Of a DNA stretch of 64,000 bases, positions 19,107-27,404 are shown piece by piece. The position numbers and the translations under genes are program-made. Numbering within the stretch: position 1 is the first letter of the stretch; each line of letters opens with the position of its first letter. This stretch comes from Pandoraea sp. PE-S2T-3 (lineage in GTDB: Bacteria > Pseudomonadota > Gammaproteobacteria > Burkholderiales > Burkholderiaceae), in the NCBI RefSeq assembly GCF_002179965.1, contig NZ_NGUQ01000037.1, positions 124,001 through 188,000 of the forward strand, given 5' to 3'. Below the pieces are notes generated by a model. The model did not search any database. It had not been told where the DNA came from and saw only the letters and a list, made by a program, of their open reading frames with translations.

Positions 19107-20063
19107 TTACGCCCAAGCTTGGGGGAAGAGGGCTTCGGCGCCGACGCGGCGTTCGATCAACTTCTGGTCGAGCATCTCGCTCACGAAGTCATCGATCATC
19201 TTGCGGTTCGCGGCGAGACCGTTACGGTTCCACTGCGCCGGCAGGTCCAGCGTCGTACGACGGATCTCGTCGAGAATCCACGGTGTCGTGTCCGCGTATT
19301 TCATCCGTTTTTCCATCCAGATACGCGACGACTCGTCGAGCAACTCGCTCAATGCCTGCGCCAGCCACGGGTGCTCGTCGAGTATCGCGGGCTTGAAGCC
19401 GAGCACGTGGATGCCCGGCACGTAGCCGACCTCGTTGAAGTACGCCTGTTCGGCGGCACGGAAGTCCGGCAGAAAGAAGCGCAGCGGCGAGTCGGCGTCA
19501 AAGAAGTTCGGCGGCATGAACGGGGTGAACACGGCATCGAGTTCGCCGGTTTGCAGCAGTTCGTCAAGCGGGCGCTCACCGGGGGCGGCCTCGATCAGAC
19601 CGGGACGCACGTGCCGCCCGAGTCGATCGACAATCGGATGGGCTTCCGTCAAACGGCCCGCATACCACTTCGCATCCTCGATGCCCACACCTTCGCGACG
19701 CAGCAAGGTGCGCGTCCACGTGTTGCCCGAATCCTGCCAGCCGGTGACGCCGATCTTCTTGCCCGCCAACTGCGAGAACGCGTTCAGCGGGCTGTGCTTC
19801 GCCGTGATGACGCAGCGCTGCCGGAACCCCCGCATCAGAAAGTGCGGCACGCACACAAGGCTGTGATCGCCCATCGACACGGCCTGCGCATAGCGGCTGA
19901 ACGACACCTCGCCGGCATCGTATTCGGCACATGTCGCAAGGTCGTTCGGCAACGTGCCCACGCGGTGCAGTTCCAGCTCGAACCCTTCCGGCTTCAAGTC
20001 GCCAAGTGCGAGGGGCATGTAGTAGTCCCAGTCCCGCACGGCCAATCTGATTTTTACCGTCAC
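19107..20063 (-). CDS. 4,5-dihydroxyphthalate decarboxylase-like / periplasmic-binding-fold protein
   Basis: A 318-residue protein whose features (VKIRLAVRDWDYYMPLALGDLKPEGFELEL..., CAEYDAGEVSFSRYAQAVSMGD, SGNTWTRTLLRREGVGIEDAKWY) are those of the family annotated as 4,5-dihydroxyphthalate decarboxylase (Pht5) or as ABC-type solute-binding-like proteins. I chose GTG 20063, which has GGAG 10 bases upstream and starts right before the first beta strand; GTG 20120 is an alternative. No signal peptide is visible, favouring a cytoplasmic role. It is the promoter-proximal gene of the minus-strand cluster (this gene, amidase, SBP, permease, ATPase) and is divergent from a MocR regulator. The decarboxylase function is only a family label. 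Confidence 0.75.
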   Translation of the reverse strand: MTVKIRLAVRDWDYYMPLALGDLKPEGFELELHRVGTLPNDLATCAEYDAGEVSFSRYAQAVSMGDHSLVCVPHFLMRGFRQRCVITAKHSPLNAFSQLAGKKIGVTGWQDSGNTWTRTLLRREGVGIEDAKWYAGRLTEAHPIVDRLGRHVRPGLIEAAPGERPLDELLQTGELDAVFTPFMPPNFFDADSPLRFFLPDFRAAEQAYFNEVGYVPGIHVLGFKPAILDEHPWLAQALSELLDESSRIWMEKRMKYADTTPWILDEIRRTTLDLPAQWNRNGLAANRKMIDDFVSEMLDQKLIERRVGAEALFPQAWA

Positions 20064-20221
20064 TTCGCTCTCACTCCACTGACGCTTCGAACCGGTAATC
20101 GCGATGGTCCATGCGCTCACATGCCTCGCTCGATCACCGACAACACGGCCAGCATTTGCCGGCCCCCTCCGCCAGATCGCCGTTTTTTAAAGCGTTGGCG
20201 TTTGTTGAAATCGAGTGTAGT

Positions 20222-20269
20222 TTGAACAAAAATGAAGATACAATCTTTGTTTTGTTATTGAACAAAAAT
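20222..20269. promoter_or_regulatory. Twin direct repeats upstream of the MocR gene (candidate operator)
   Basis: TTGAACAAAAAT occurs exactly twice, at 20222-20233 and 20258-20269, 36 bases apart, in the divergent gap between the Pht5-like gene and the MocR gene. MocR-type regulators commonly bind direct repeats in such gaps. TACAAT at 20239-20244 lies between the repeats and could be a -10 element. Confidence 0.55.
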
Positions 20270-20285
20270 CCCATTCAGGACGACC

Positions 20286-21734
20286 GTGCAAAACGCAGAT
20301 ACGGATGACACCAAGACGCTCACGCTGCTCGCGCGGGGCATTCGGAAGCGCACGATGCAAGGCATCGCGCTGGACGTGGCGGCGATGATCCGCTCGGGCG
20401 CGATTGCGGTCGGTACGAAAATGCCGGCGGTACGAGAGCTTGCCGAGGCCCTCGGCGTGAGTCCGGCGACCGTTTCCGGCGCGTGGAAGCAGTTGCGCAC
20501 GTACCGGCTGGTCAGCGGCGCGGGACGCAACGGTATTTGGGTCTGCGGCGATCAGGGCGCGGTGCGTCCGACGCGCTTCGAGAGCGTTGGGCACTATGGC
20601 GACCAGATGGCGGCCGATCTCTCCATGGCGGTGCCGGACCCGGCGCTGGCGCCGGACCTCGGCCCGGCATTGCTGATGGGGGCGAAAACTGCCGGGCTGA
20701 ACAGCTATCGCCGGGAGATGATCTCGGCGCCGCTGCGCGACGCGATGGCGTCACGCTGGCCCTACCGGCCCGAGGCGTTTGTGGCAACCAATGGGGGTTT
20801 CGAGGCTGTGTACCTCGCGCTGCAAACGTTAGTGTTGCCGGGCTCGGTGGTGGCGGTCGAAGATCCGACGGCCGTGCGCATTCTCGACATTCTGGAAAAG
20901 CTCGGCGCGAACGTCATCTCGGTGCCGCGTGATTCGCATGGCCCGAAGCCGGAATTTCTGGCGCGCGCGCTCAAGCAGCAGCCGGTCGTATTCCTCTATC
21001 AACCTCGCACGCATTCCGTGACGGGGGGCTTCGTTTCCGACGAGCGGTTTGACCAATTGGCCGGACTGCTCGAAGGCACGGATACGGCGATTGTGGAGGA
21101 CGACGGACTGGGTGACATCGCGGTTCGTCCGGCGAAGAGTCTGGGCGAGCGTTTTTCGAATCGCACCGTGCATATCCGGTCGTTCTCGAAATCGTTCGGG
21201 CCGGATTTGCGGCTGGCGGTGATGTCGGCCCCCGCGAAGGTTGCCGACGGGGTGCTGGCCTATCGAAATTTCGGCGCAGGATGGACCAGCCGTATTCTGC
21301 AAGCGGCGGCGGCATGGCTGTTGGATCAGCCTGAAACGGCGCGTGTTCTTGCTCATGCGCGTGAGGTCTACGCGCAACGCAGAATTGCCTTGATCGACCA
21401 TTTGGCGAAACACGGACTCGTGTTGCCGCCGACCTCACGCGAAGACGGACTTTGCATCTGGATCCCGGTGGAATCGGAGCGTTACGCACTGGTGACGCTC
21501 GCCGCACGCGGCATCGCCGTGCATCCGGGCGACCGCTTTCATATCGAGAACGTGCCGCATGTCCGAGTGGGCATCGGGCTGCCCATCGACAATCTGGAGA
21601 CGGTCGCGGCGGCAATCGTGTTGGCGGCCACCGGTGGCAAACCGCCTGCATCGCAGGCAGGCGCAGCGGCCGCGTATCCGCGACAGCCGGCCAGCGTGTT
21701 CAGCATGGGGCGCAACAATCAGTCCAAATCGTAG
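20286..21734 (+). CDS. MocR-type regulator: GntR DNA-binding domain fused to PLP aminotransferase-like domain
   Basis: A 482-residue protein starting at GTG 20286, with AGGA five bases upstream. Residues ~15-85 form a winged-helix GntR domain (GTKMPAVRELAEALGVSPATVSGAWKQLRTYRLV). The rest is a fold-type I aminotransferase-like domain, with a PLP-binding lysine at K302 in SFSKSFGPDLR and an upstream D/Y context (IVEDDGLGDI). MocR proteins sense an amine, amino acid or PLP and activate a divergent operon. Here that operon would be the Pht5-like/amidase/ABC cluster. The last 16 bases overlap the convergent NmrA-like gene. Confidence 0.9.
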   Translation: MQNADTDDTKTLTLLARGIRKRTMQGIALDVAAMIRSGAIAVGTKMPAVRELAEALGVSPATVSGAWKQLRTYRLVSGAGRNGIWVCGDQGAVRPTRFESVGHYGDQMAADLSMAVPDPALAPDLGPALLMGAKTAGLNSYRREMISAPLRDAMASRWPYRPEAFVATNGGFEAVYLALQTLVLPGSVVAVEDPTAVRILDILEKLGANVISVPRDSHGPKPEFLARALKQQPVVFLYQPRTHSVTGGFVSDERFDQLAGLLEGTDTAIVEDDGLGDIAVRPAKSLGERFSNRTVHIRSFSKSFGPDLRLAVMSAPAKVADGVLAYRNFGAGWTSRILQAAAAWLLDQPETARVLAHAREVYAQRRIALIDHLAKHGLVLPPTSREDGLCIWIPVESERYALVTLAARGIAVHPGDRFHIENVPHVRVGIGLPIDNLETVAAAIVLAATGGKPPASQAGAAAAYPRQPASVFSMGRNNQSKS

Positions 21735-22642
21735 CCACGATCACGCCACTCGCACAACCACGCCGCGAGATCGGTAACGTTCATCCCCAGTTTGCTGTTA
21801 AGCGTCTGATCTTTCGGCCACGCAACGCCATCTTTGCGGGCGAAGGCGAGCCGGTACTTGCCCATCATGTCGTCGGGGTGTGCTGCGGCATCGGCTTTCA
21901 GTTGCGGCACGCTCAGGCGTTCGCACGTGAAGGGGCGGCCAAGGACGGTTGTCAACGTGTCGGCCAGTTCGCTGTACGTGAACGTGTCGCCTGCCACATG
22001 GATAATTTGATTGTCGAAGTCGCGCCATGAGGCCGCGATGAGTGCGGTCAATCGGCCGATGTCTTGCGGCGTGGTGACGGTGAGCGCGTAGTCCCAGTCG
22101 CCGAGCGCGCGTACGACGCCTTGTTCGAGATCCACCAGACCAAATTCGGGAAGCACGACGAAGCTCGTGAACATTCCCGTCGAGACGATGGTCCAGTGCA
22201 CATCGCGCTGACTGCGCAACATGTCGCGAACGTCCAGTTGTTCGTCCCACACATCCTGACCGCTGCCTCGGCCAACGACGTCGTAATCCACGCCGAATTG
22301 CCACGGGATGTAGTGCGCAACACCAGCGGCCAATACGGCGGCCGTGATCTTGCGTTGTGTGCCGAGTCCGCCGACGAAACCGGTGCAGCAGATGATCTGA
22401 TCGAAGCCGGAAAAGATCGTCGCCAAAGCGTCTTCGGTAGCGACCGCGAGATCGGCTTCGACAACGGTTATCTCAAGTTCGCGCATCATCGCGGCGCTAC
22501 CGGAACCCGGGCGCAGCAGCACCGAAACGGAGGCCACTTGTCCGGCATCGCGAAGCTTGGCTAGCTCACGTAATACGCATGCGCCGAGTTCTCCGGCGCC
22601 CAGCACGAGGACGCCGCCGTTTGCCGCGTTTTGAATGGTCAT
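21719..22642 (-). CDS. NmrA/isoflavone-reductase-like NAD(P)-binding oxidoreductase
   Basis: A 307-residue atypical short-chain reductase. The N-terminal Rossmann motif is VLVLGAGELGACVLREL (~residues 11-27). The central AAGVAHYIPWQFGVDYDVVGRGSGQDVWDEQLDVRDMLR and STGMFTSFVVLPEFG match the aromatic-alcohol-reductase branch of the NmrA-like family. There is no signal peptide. ATG 22642 follows AGGAG. It is divergent from an HxlR regulator with only 37 bases between the start codons, and its ribosome-binding site lies inside a palindrome, so HxlR control is likely. The substrate is unknown. Confidence 0.87.
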   Translation of the reverse strand: MTIQNAANGGVLVLGAGELGACVLRELAKLRDAGQVASVSVLLRPGSGSAAMMRELEITVVEADLAVATEDALATIFSGFDQIICCTGFVGGLGTQRKITAAVLAAGVAHYIPWQFGVDYDVVGRGSGQDVWDEQLDVRDMLRSQRDVHWTIVSTGMFTSFVVLPEFGLVDLEQGVVRALGDWDYALTVTTPQDIGRLTALIAASWRDFDNQIIHVAGDTFTYSELADTLTTVLGRPFTCERLSVPQLKADAAAHPDDMMGKYRLAFARKDGVAWPKDQTLNSKLGMNVTDLAAWLCEWRDRGYDLD

Positions 22643-22644
22643 TT

Positions 22645-22663
22645 GCAACTCCTGTCGAGTTGC
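22645..22663. promoter_or_regulatory. Perfect palindrome between NmrA-like and hxlR-type genes
   Basis: GCAACTC-ctgtc-GAGTTGC (7-5-7) fills the tiny divergent gap and overlaps the reductase ribosome-binding site. HxlR dimers bind such palindromes; it is the obvious operator candidate for both genes. Confidence 0.6.
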
Positions 22664-22679
22664 GAATAATAGGAGCGTT

Positions 22680-23126
22680 ATGAACCCGCGAGAAGAAGGC
22701 ACACCCGTGATACTGCCGCCGTCCCCCTCATTCGATGAAGCTGTGCAGCAGTCGCAAGCCGCCTGCGACGCCTTGAGCGACGTGGATGACACGCTCAAAC
22801 GCGAGATTCTTTCGCACGCCGGAAATCGCTGGTCGCTCGGGGTGGTGCATGCCTTGGGCGTGGCCGGCACGTTGAGACATGCTGAACTGGCGCGCAGGCT
22901 CGATGGCGTGACGCAGCGCATGCTGACGCGCACTCTGCGCCAGTTAGAGCGCGATGGCTTGATCGCGCGGCAGGACTACGGCGAAGTGCCGCCACGCGTC
23001 GATTATCGTCTGACAGCGTTGGGGCAGGGGCTGCTGGTAGGAATGCTGCCGCTTTGGCGGTGGGTCATTGACAATGCGGCAGACTTTCGTGATGCGCGGC
23101 AGCGTTACGACGAGAAAACGTCTTGA
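22680..23126 (+). CDS. HxlR-family winged-helix transcriptional regulator
   Basis: A 148-residue regulator. Residues ~30-125 carry the HxlR winged helix: ILSHAGNRWSLGVVHALGVAGTLRHAELARRLDGVTQRMLTRTLRQLERDGLIARQDYGEVPPRVDYRLT, including the diagnostic end PPRVDYRLT-LG. A cysteine (C29) lies just before the domain, where some family members sense reactive electrophiles. AGGAG at 22671-22675 precedes ATG 22680. It is divergent from the NmrA-like reductase and probably controls it. Confidence 0.9.
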   Translation: MNPREEGTPVILPPSPSFDEAVQQSQAACDALSDVDDTLKREILSHAGNRWSLGVVHALGVAGTLRHAELARRLDGVTQRMLTRTLRQLERDGLIARQDYGEVPPRVDYRLTALGQGLLVGMLPLWRWVIDNAADFRDARQRYDEKTS

Positions 23127-23127
23127 T

Positions 23128-23589
23128 TTACAGGGGTTTTCGATACACGACAAACCCCGATTTCTCCGCAACCTGGTCGTAGAGGCGCATTGCGGTCTGA
23201 TTCGTTTCATGCGTTTGCCAATAGACGCGCTCCGCCTTCGCTTTCTTCGCTTCGCTGTAAACCGCTTCAATCAACGCGCGGCCCACGCCTTTGCCACGCG
23301 CTGAATCCAGCGTGAAAAGGTCCTGCAAATAGCATATCGGTCCCGCCATGGTCGTATGGCGGTGATACAGAAAATGGACCAACCCGACGATTTGCCCGTC
23401 CGACACTGCCACCAAGGCGTGCATCGGCTCATAGCCGTCAAAGAAGCGTCGCCATGTCAGTTCGGTGATTTCTTGCGGAAGCGCTGTCTTGCCGACACGC
23501 CCGTAGAACTCGTTATACCCATGCCAAAGCGGCAGCCAAGCGTCGAAATCCGTTGGCGCCACGTAACGCACTTCCAATGCTTCTTTCAT
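23128..23589 (-). CDS. GNAT-family N-acetyltransferase
   Basis: A 153-residue acetyltransferase. The acetyl-CoA-binding motif A is LFTLDSARGKGVGRALIEAVYSEAKK (~92-117), and motif B is WQTHETNQTAMRLYDQVAEKSGFVVYRK (~124-151). ATG 23589 has AGG about ten bases upstream. It ends one base from the HxlR stop, so the two are convergent. The substrate is unknown; family members acetylate small amines or protein N-termini. Confidence 0.88.
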   Translation of the reverse strand: MKEALEVRYVAPTDFDAWLPLWHGYNEFYGRVGKTALPQEITELTWRRFFDGYEPMHALVAVSDGQIVGLVHFLYHRHTTMAGPICYLQDLFTLDSARGKGVGRALIEAVYSEAKKAKAERVYWQTHETNQTAMRLYDQVAEKSGFVVYRKPL

Positions 23590-23811
23590 GACTCGCGCAC
23601 CTAGTTGAATGATGACTCCGAGTGTAAAAGTGGAAGCCCGTGCCGACGAGAGCCAGTGCATCGGGGATTCATAGCGCCACGCGTGCAACGCTGCGAATGG
23701 TGATGTTTCGAGGGGATAAATGGCCAGTTGCCTGGAGAGGGCTATTTCGTCGTGCTTGACGGAGGCGTCTTTCGCTAGCAGAGTGACCCAGCACCTACCC
23801 AATCCGACATC

Positions 23812-24621
23812 ATGCAGACAAACGAACCTCCTTTCCGATTCCGGCAGGGCACCCGGCCGCTTCTGATCTCGATGCCGCATGTGGGAACGTATGTGCCGCC
23901 GGATCTGGCGGCGCGTTTTACCGATGCGGCCCGGCACGTACCGGATACCGACTGGCACCTTGAGCGTTTGTACGATTTCGCCGACGAACTCGGGGCTTCC
24001 GTGCTGGTCGGCACGCATTCGCGCTACGTGATCGACCTGAATCGCCCGCCAGATAACGCCAGCCTGTACCCCGGCCAAAGCGTGACGAGCCTTTGCCCGA
24101 CCGACATCTTCGACAACACGCCGATCTACGCCAAACCCGGCGATGAACCCGACGAGGCGGAAATCGACGCACGGCGCAAAGCCATCTGGGAGCCGTATCA
24201 CCGGCAACTCGCCGCCGAACTCGCGCGCATCCGCACCGTGCATGGCGTTGCCGGCTTGTGGGACGCCCATTCCATCTGCTCCGTCGTGCCCCGTTTCTTC
24301 GACGGCAAACTGACGGATCTCAACCTCGGTACCGGCAAGGGCAGCAGTTGTGCTGAGCGATTGGGCGAGCGCTTGCTGGTCGAAGCCAAGGCGGCCACCG
24401 GCTTTACCAGCGTGCTTAACGGGCGTTTCACCGGCGGCTATATCACGCGCCACTACGGACAGCCTGCGCGCAATGTGCATGCGGTACAGCTCGAAATGAC
24501 GTGGTCCTGCTACATGGAGGAGCACGCGCCGTTCGAATACGCACCAGAGATCGCGAAACACATCACGCCGCACTTGCGCCGCATGCTCGAAGCCATGCTC
24601 GATTTTGTGGAAGGGCGCTAA
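23812..24621 (+). CDS. hutG: N-formylglutamate deformylase
   Basis: A 269-residue cytoplasmic amidohydrolase of the N-formylglutamate amidohydrolase family. It splits N-formyl-L-glutamate to glutamate and formate in the last step of the five-step histidine pathway. Recognisable blocks are PLLISMPHVGTYVPP (~16-30), DTDWHLERLYDFA, RYVIDLNRPPDNASLYPGQ, LWDAHSICSVVPRFFDG (metal-site Asp/His) and LNGRFTGGYITRHYGQP. Full family length. The rest of the hut operon (hutH, hutU, hutI, hutF) is not in the window; hutC follows after 92 bases on the same strand. The gene is separated from the divergent GNAT by 222 bases with no other feature that I can see. Confidence 0.9.
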   Translation: MQTNEPPFRFRQGTRPLLISMPHVGTYVPPDLAARFTDAARHVPDTDWHLERLYDFADELGASVLVGTHSRYVIDLNRPPDNASLYPGQSVTSLCPTDIFDNTPIYAKPGDEPDEAEIDARRKAIWEPYHRQLAAELARIRTVHGVAGLWDAHSICSVVPRFFDGKLTDLNLGTGKGSSCAERLGERLLVEAKAATGFTSVLNGRFTGGYITRHYGQPARNVHAVQLEMTWSCYMEEHAPFEYAPEIAKHITPHLRRMLEAMLDFVEGR

Positions 24622-24701
24622 GCCACGGAGTCACTGCATAGCTGAATGCCTTGGATGAGCGATTCATGAAAGACACGGTATCTGGACGAAAGGTGATATA
24701 G

Positions 24702-24717
24702 ACATGAATTATCATGT
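24702..24717. promoter_or_regulatory. Palindrome over the hutC start (candidate autoregulatory site)
   Basis: ACATGA-atta-TCATGT is a perfect 6-4-6 inverted repeat covering the hutC ATG at 24714. Repressors of this GntR subfamily usually control their own gene. The match to the known hut operators is not close, so the assignment is an inference. Confidence 0.4.
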
Positions 24718-25514
24718 GCACACAATCCTTGCCGTTCCCGTCCATGCCTCCGTCGAAATCCAACGCGAATACTGTGCCGACCTCGTTCACTAGCGGAAAG
24801 CCGTCCGCGCTCTACCAGCAGGTGCGAAATTACATTGAAGGCAAGATCGCTGCCAAGGAGTGGGTGCCGGGCGACCGCGTCCCCTCCGAGCAGGAACTGG
24901 TCGAGCTGTTCGGTATTTCGAGAATGACGGTCAACCGCGCGTTGCGCGAGCTCGCGAAAGAAGGGCGCGTCGAGCGCGTGGCCGGCGTCGGGACGTTCGT
25001 CGCGGAACCTCGTCCGCAATCCACGCTGCTGCATATCGCGAATATCGCCGAGGAAATTCGGCGGCGCGGGCATCGCTATCAATGCCACGTGATTTCGGTG
25101 GAAAGCGTGCCCGCCACCCCGGAAATTGCCGGTGCCATGGGCCTTCCGACGGGACAACTGATCGCCCATTCGATCTGCGTCCACCTCGAGAACGAAGTGC
25201 CGGTGCAACTGGAAGACCGCTACGTCAATCAGTTCATGGCGCCGGACTTCGTCAACCAGACATTCACGAACGAAACCCCCGCCGCGTTCCTCCTGCGTGC
25301 AGTGCCTGTCGACGAGATCGAACACATCGTCGACGCGACGTTGCCCACGAAGAAACAAGCCTCGCTGCTGCAAATGGAGCCGACGCAACCGTGCCTCGTG
25401 TTGTTCCGCAGAACGTGGACCAAGGGCAAGGTCGTCACGATGGTGCGTTGTTACCATCCGGCGAATCGGTACGTGCTGGGCAGCCGGTTTCCTGCGGATA
25501 GCGGCACGCGCTAA
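24714..25514 (+). CDS. hutC: GntR/HutC-family transcriptional regulator (histidine utilisation repressor)
   Basis: A 266-residue regulator. The winged helix covers ~33-97 (LYQQVRNYIEGKIAAKEWVPGDRVPSEQELVELFGISRMTVNRALRELAKEGRVERVAGVGTFVAE). A UTRA ligand domain follows (~110-258), ending in the typical RTWTKGKVVTMVRCYHPANRYVLGSRF, which is very close to known HutC proteins. HutC binds urocanate and represses hut genes. The start is unsure: ATG 24714 has only AGGTG 18 bases upstream, and ATG 24744 is possible. It lies just after hutG. Confidence 0.87.
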   Translation: MCTQSLPFPSMPPSKSNANTVPTSFTSGKPSALYQQVRNYIEGKIAAKEWVPGDRVPSEQELVELFGISRMTVNRALRELAKEGRVERVAGVGTFVAEPRPQSTLLHIANIAEEIRRRGHRYQCHVISVESVPATPEIAGAMGLPTGQLIAHSICVHLENEVPVQLEDRYVNQFMAPDFVNQTFTNETPAAFLLRAVPVDEIEHIVDATLPTKKQASLLQMEPTQPCLVLFRRTWTKGKVVTMVRCYHPANRYVLGSRFPADSGTR

Positions 25515-25550
25515 CCCGAGGGCGACGCCTCAGCGGCGCGGCTTTAAGCG

Positions 25551-26516
25551 TCAGGCGGGAGCAGCGACCTGCGCGCGTCGCGCCAACTGCCGCAGATGCA
25601 TGTTGTTCAGCACCAGCGCAGACGCCGTCACGGCCACGCCGGCGATCTGCGCGCCATTCGGCACGGTGCCTGTCAACGCCGAGACGGCGAAGGCCGTCAC
25701 CGGCACCACATCCATGAACAGCACCCCGTTCATCGGCCCCAGCGTCCGGTTGCCGGAGATCCAGCAAAGGATCGCGACAAAGCCCGCAATTGGCCCCATG
25801 TAAATCAAGTGCGGCACTACTGCGCCGAGCGACGTCAAGGCAGGCGTCGCGATGACGTGCGCCATGATCAAGACCACGTTCACGCCGACAATCGTCGTCA
25901 GCCCCAGCCATGTCGTCAGCGCTGTGTATTTGAGCGCCGACCAACGGGTGAAATGGGCCGAGCCGAACGTGTACAAGACCCAGCAAAGAGCGCCCAGCAA
26001 GATCAGACCGCTGGCCGCGAAGTGCTGCGGCGCAAGCCATGCGGCGTGCAGATCCCCACGTGTGATGACGAGTGCCACCCCGGTGAATGACGCCACCACG
26101 AACAGCAGTGAAGGCAACGGCGGCATTGATCGCCGCAACAGGGCATTGACCACCAGGCCCATCATCGGCTGCGTCGCCATCATCACGGACGCGTTGAGCG
26201 CGCCTTCATCGCCGCTCAATTGCTGGCCGAGGAAGACAAACGAACCGAAGCCGCAGAAGCCGACGGACCCGAGCAGCCACGCCAGTGGCAACGACTCGCC
26301 ATTGGCACGAAACCCGGCCGCGCCTTCTCGCCGCAGCAACAAGAGGGCGAATGCCACACCCGCGATCAGGTAGCGCAGCGACGTGAATGTGAACGGATCG
26401 GTGTACCGGAGCACGTCGGTCATGACAGGGAACATGGCGCCGATCAGCACCGTCGCGACGAGGCATGACGCGATGCCTTTCCAGTATCCGGATGACGAAG
26501 AAAGTTGGGGTGCCAT
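25551..26516 (-). CDS. EamA/DMT-superfamily membrane transporter
   Basis: A 321-residue inner-membrane protein with about ten hydrophobic segments in two repeats, for example YWKGIASCLVATVLIGAMFPVM at the N-terminus and NGAQIAGVAVTASALVLNNMHL at the C-terminus. It carries the EamA signatures SLRYLIAGVAFALLLL and MNGVLFMDVVPVTAFAVSALTG. Relatives export amino acids or other metabolites or drugs. It lies 114 bases downstream of a TetR gene on the same strand, and the two upstream regions share a 19-base element, so TetR control is likely. Convergent with hutC. Confidence 0.9.
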   Translation of the reverse strand: MAPQLSSSSGYWKGIASCLVATVLIGAMFPVMTDVLRYTDPFTFTSLRYLIAGVAFALLLLRREGAAGFRANGESLPLAWLLGSVGFCGFGSFVFLGQQLSGDEGALNASVMMATQPMMGLVVNALLRRSMPPLPSLLFVVASFTGVALVITRGDLHAAWLAPQHFAASGLILLGALCWVLYTFGSAHFTRWSALKYTALTTWLGLTTIVGVNVVLIMAHVIATPALTSLGAVVPHLIYMGPIAGFVAILCWISGNRTLGPMNGVLFMDVVPVTAFAVSALTGTVPNGAQIAGVAVTASALVLNNMHLRQLARRAQVAAPA

Positions 26517-26522
26517 ATTCGT

Positions 26523-26541
26523 GAATGATCGTTCTCAAAAT
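26523..26541. promoter_or_regulatory. TetR-associated 19-base element, copy 1 (upstream of EamA gene)
   Basis: GAATGATCGTTCTCAAAAT lies 7-25 bases upstream of the EamA start and matches, in 15 of 19 positions, a sequence upstream of the tetR-type gene (27272-27290). The GAATGATCGTTC part is nearly palindromic. It is a probable operator. Confidence 0.5.
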
Positions 26542-26630
26542 AGGGAAATTTTTGCGGCAACCGGCATATGTGGCATTCACACGTATCGGTTGCCGCAACG
26601 CGCTGGCTTCACTTCAAATTCGTTGCAACG

Positions 26631-27257
26631 TCATCGCAGGGCACGCAACGCCATATCGACGATCGAGGCGAGGGCAGCCTCGTCCATGTCGGTTTTGCCG
26701 AGCACGCGGATGCCCTGCACCATGCACAGCAAAAAGCGGCCGACGTCTTCGGCATCTAGTGCGCGATCGAATTGACCGGCTTGCTGGCCCCGCGCAATGG
26801 CAAGGCTGAACTGGGTCGCGATGCGTTGTAACGCGGATTCCACGTAGGGCCGTAGCACCCGATCATCAGGCAGCAGTTCGAGCGCGGTATTGGTAATGAA
26901 GCACCCGTGCCGGTCGGCAAGGTTCACGTTCACGCGCGTGTAGTGCAGCAGGGCTTCGCGCAGGGCCGTTTCGGGCGGTAGGTCGGCCGCCAGTCTTTCC
27001 TTCAGTCGCGCGACGGCGCCTTCCGCATATTGCTCGAACGCCGCGACCAGCAAGCCGTGCTTGTCGCCAAACGTCCGGTACAGGCTGCCCCGGAATACGC
27101 CCGTCGCGTCGCACAGCGCATCCACGGGGGTGGCGTGGTAGCCATGCTCCCAGAACACGCGTGCTGCTGCCTCGACGGCTTGATCGATATCGAACTCTCG
27201 TGGTCGCCCCCGCTCGGCGACGCGCGGCTTTTGCGAACGGGTAGTAGCAGTCGTCAT
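26631..27257 (-). CDS. TetR/AcrR-family transcriptional regulator
   Basis: A 208-residue repressor-type protein. The N-terminal HTH spans ~18-65 (GRPREFDIDQAVEAAARVFWEHGYHATPVDALCDATGVFRGSLYRTFGDKHGLLVAAFEQY). The C-terminal ligand domain (TetR_C, LPPETALREALLHYTRVNV...HGCFITNTALELLPDDR) matches the TetR branch often placed next to efflux or reductase genes. ATG 27257 is the natural start. It probably represses itself and the EamA transporter. Confidence 0.9.
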   Translation of the reverse strand: MTTATTRSQKPRVAERGRPREFDIDQAVEAAARVFWEHGYHATPVDALCDATGVFRGSLYRTFGDKHGLLVAAFEQYAEGAVARLKERLAADLPPETALREALLHYTRVNVNLADRHGCFITNTALELLPDDRVLRPYVESALQRIATQFSLAIARGQQAGQFDRALDAEDVGRFLLCMVQGIRVLGKTDMDEAALASIVDMALRALR

Positions 27258-27271
27258 GAACGCGATAATAG

Positions 27272-27290
27272 GACTGTTTATTCTCAAAAT
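27272..27290. promoter_or_regulatory. TetR-associated 19-base element, copy 2 (upstream of tetR-type gene)
   Basis: GACTGTTTATTCTCAAAAT shares 15 of 19 bases with the element in front of the EamA gene, including the exact 10-mer TTCTCAAAAT (27281-27290). It lies in the divergent gap between the TetR and methyltransferase genes. Confidence 0.5.
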
Positions 27291-27404
27291 CAACCGGCCA
27301 ATCCAATGGGCATCGAAATATGTCGTCACGACACTGGCGGCATTGCGCCGGTGTCGTGGCTCGCCCACAATAGCCGGAGTTTTCCACGCAGCCGCGATGA
27401 CACA

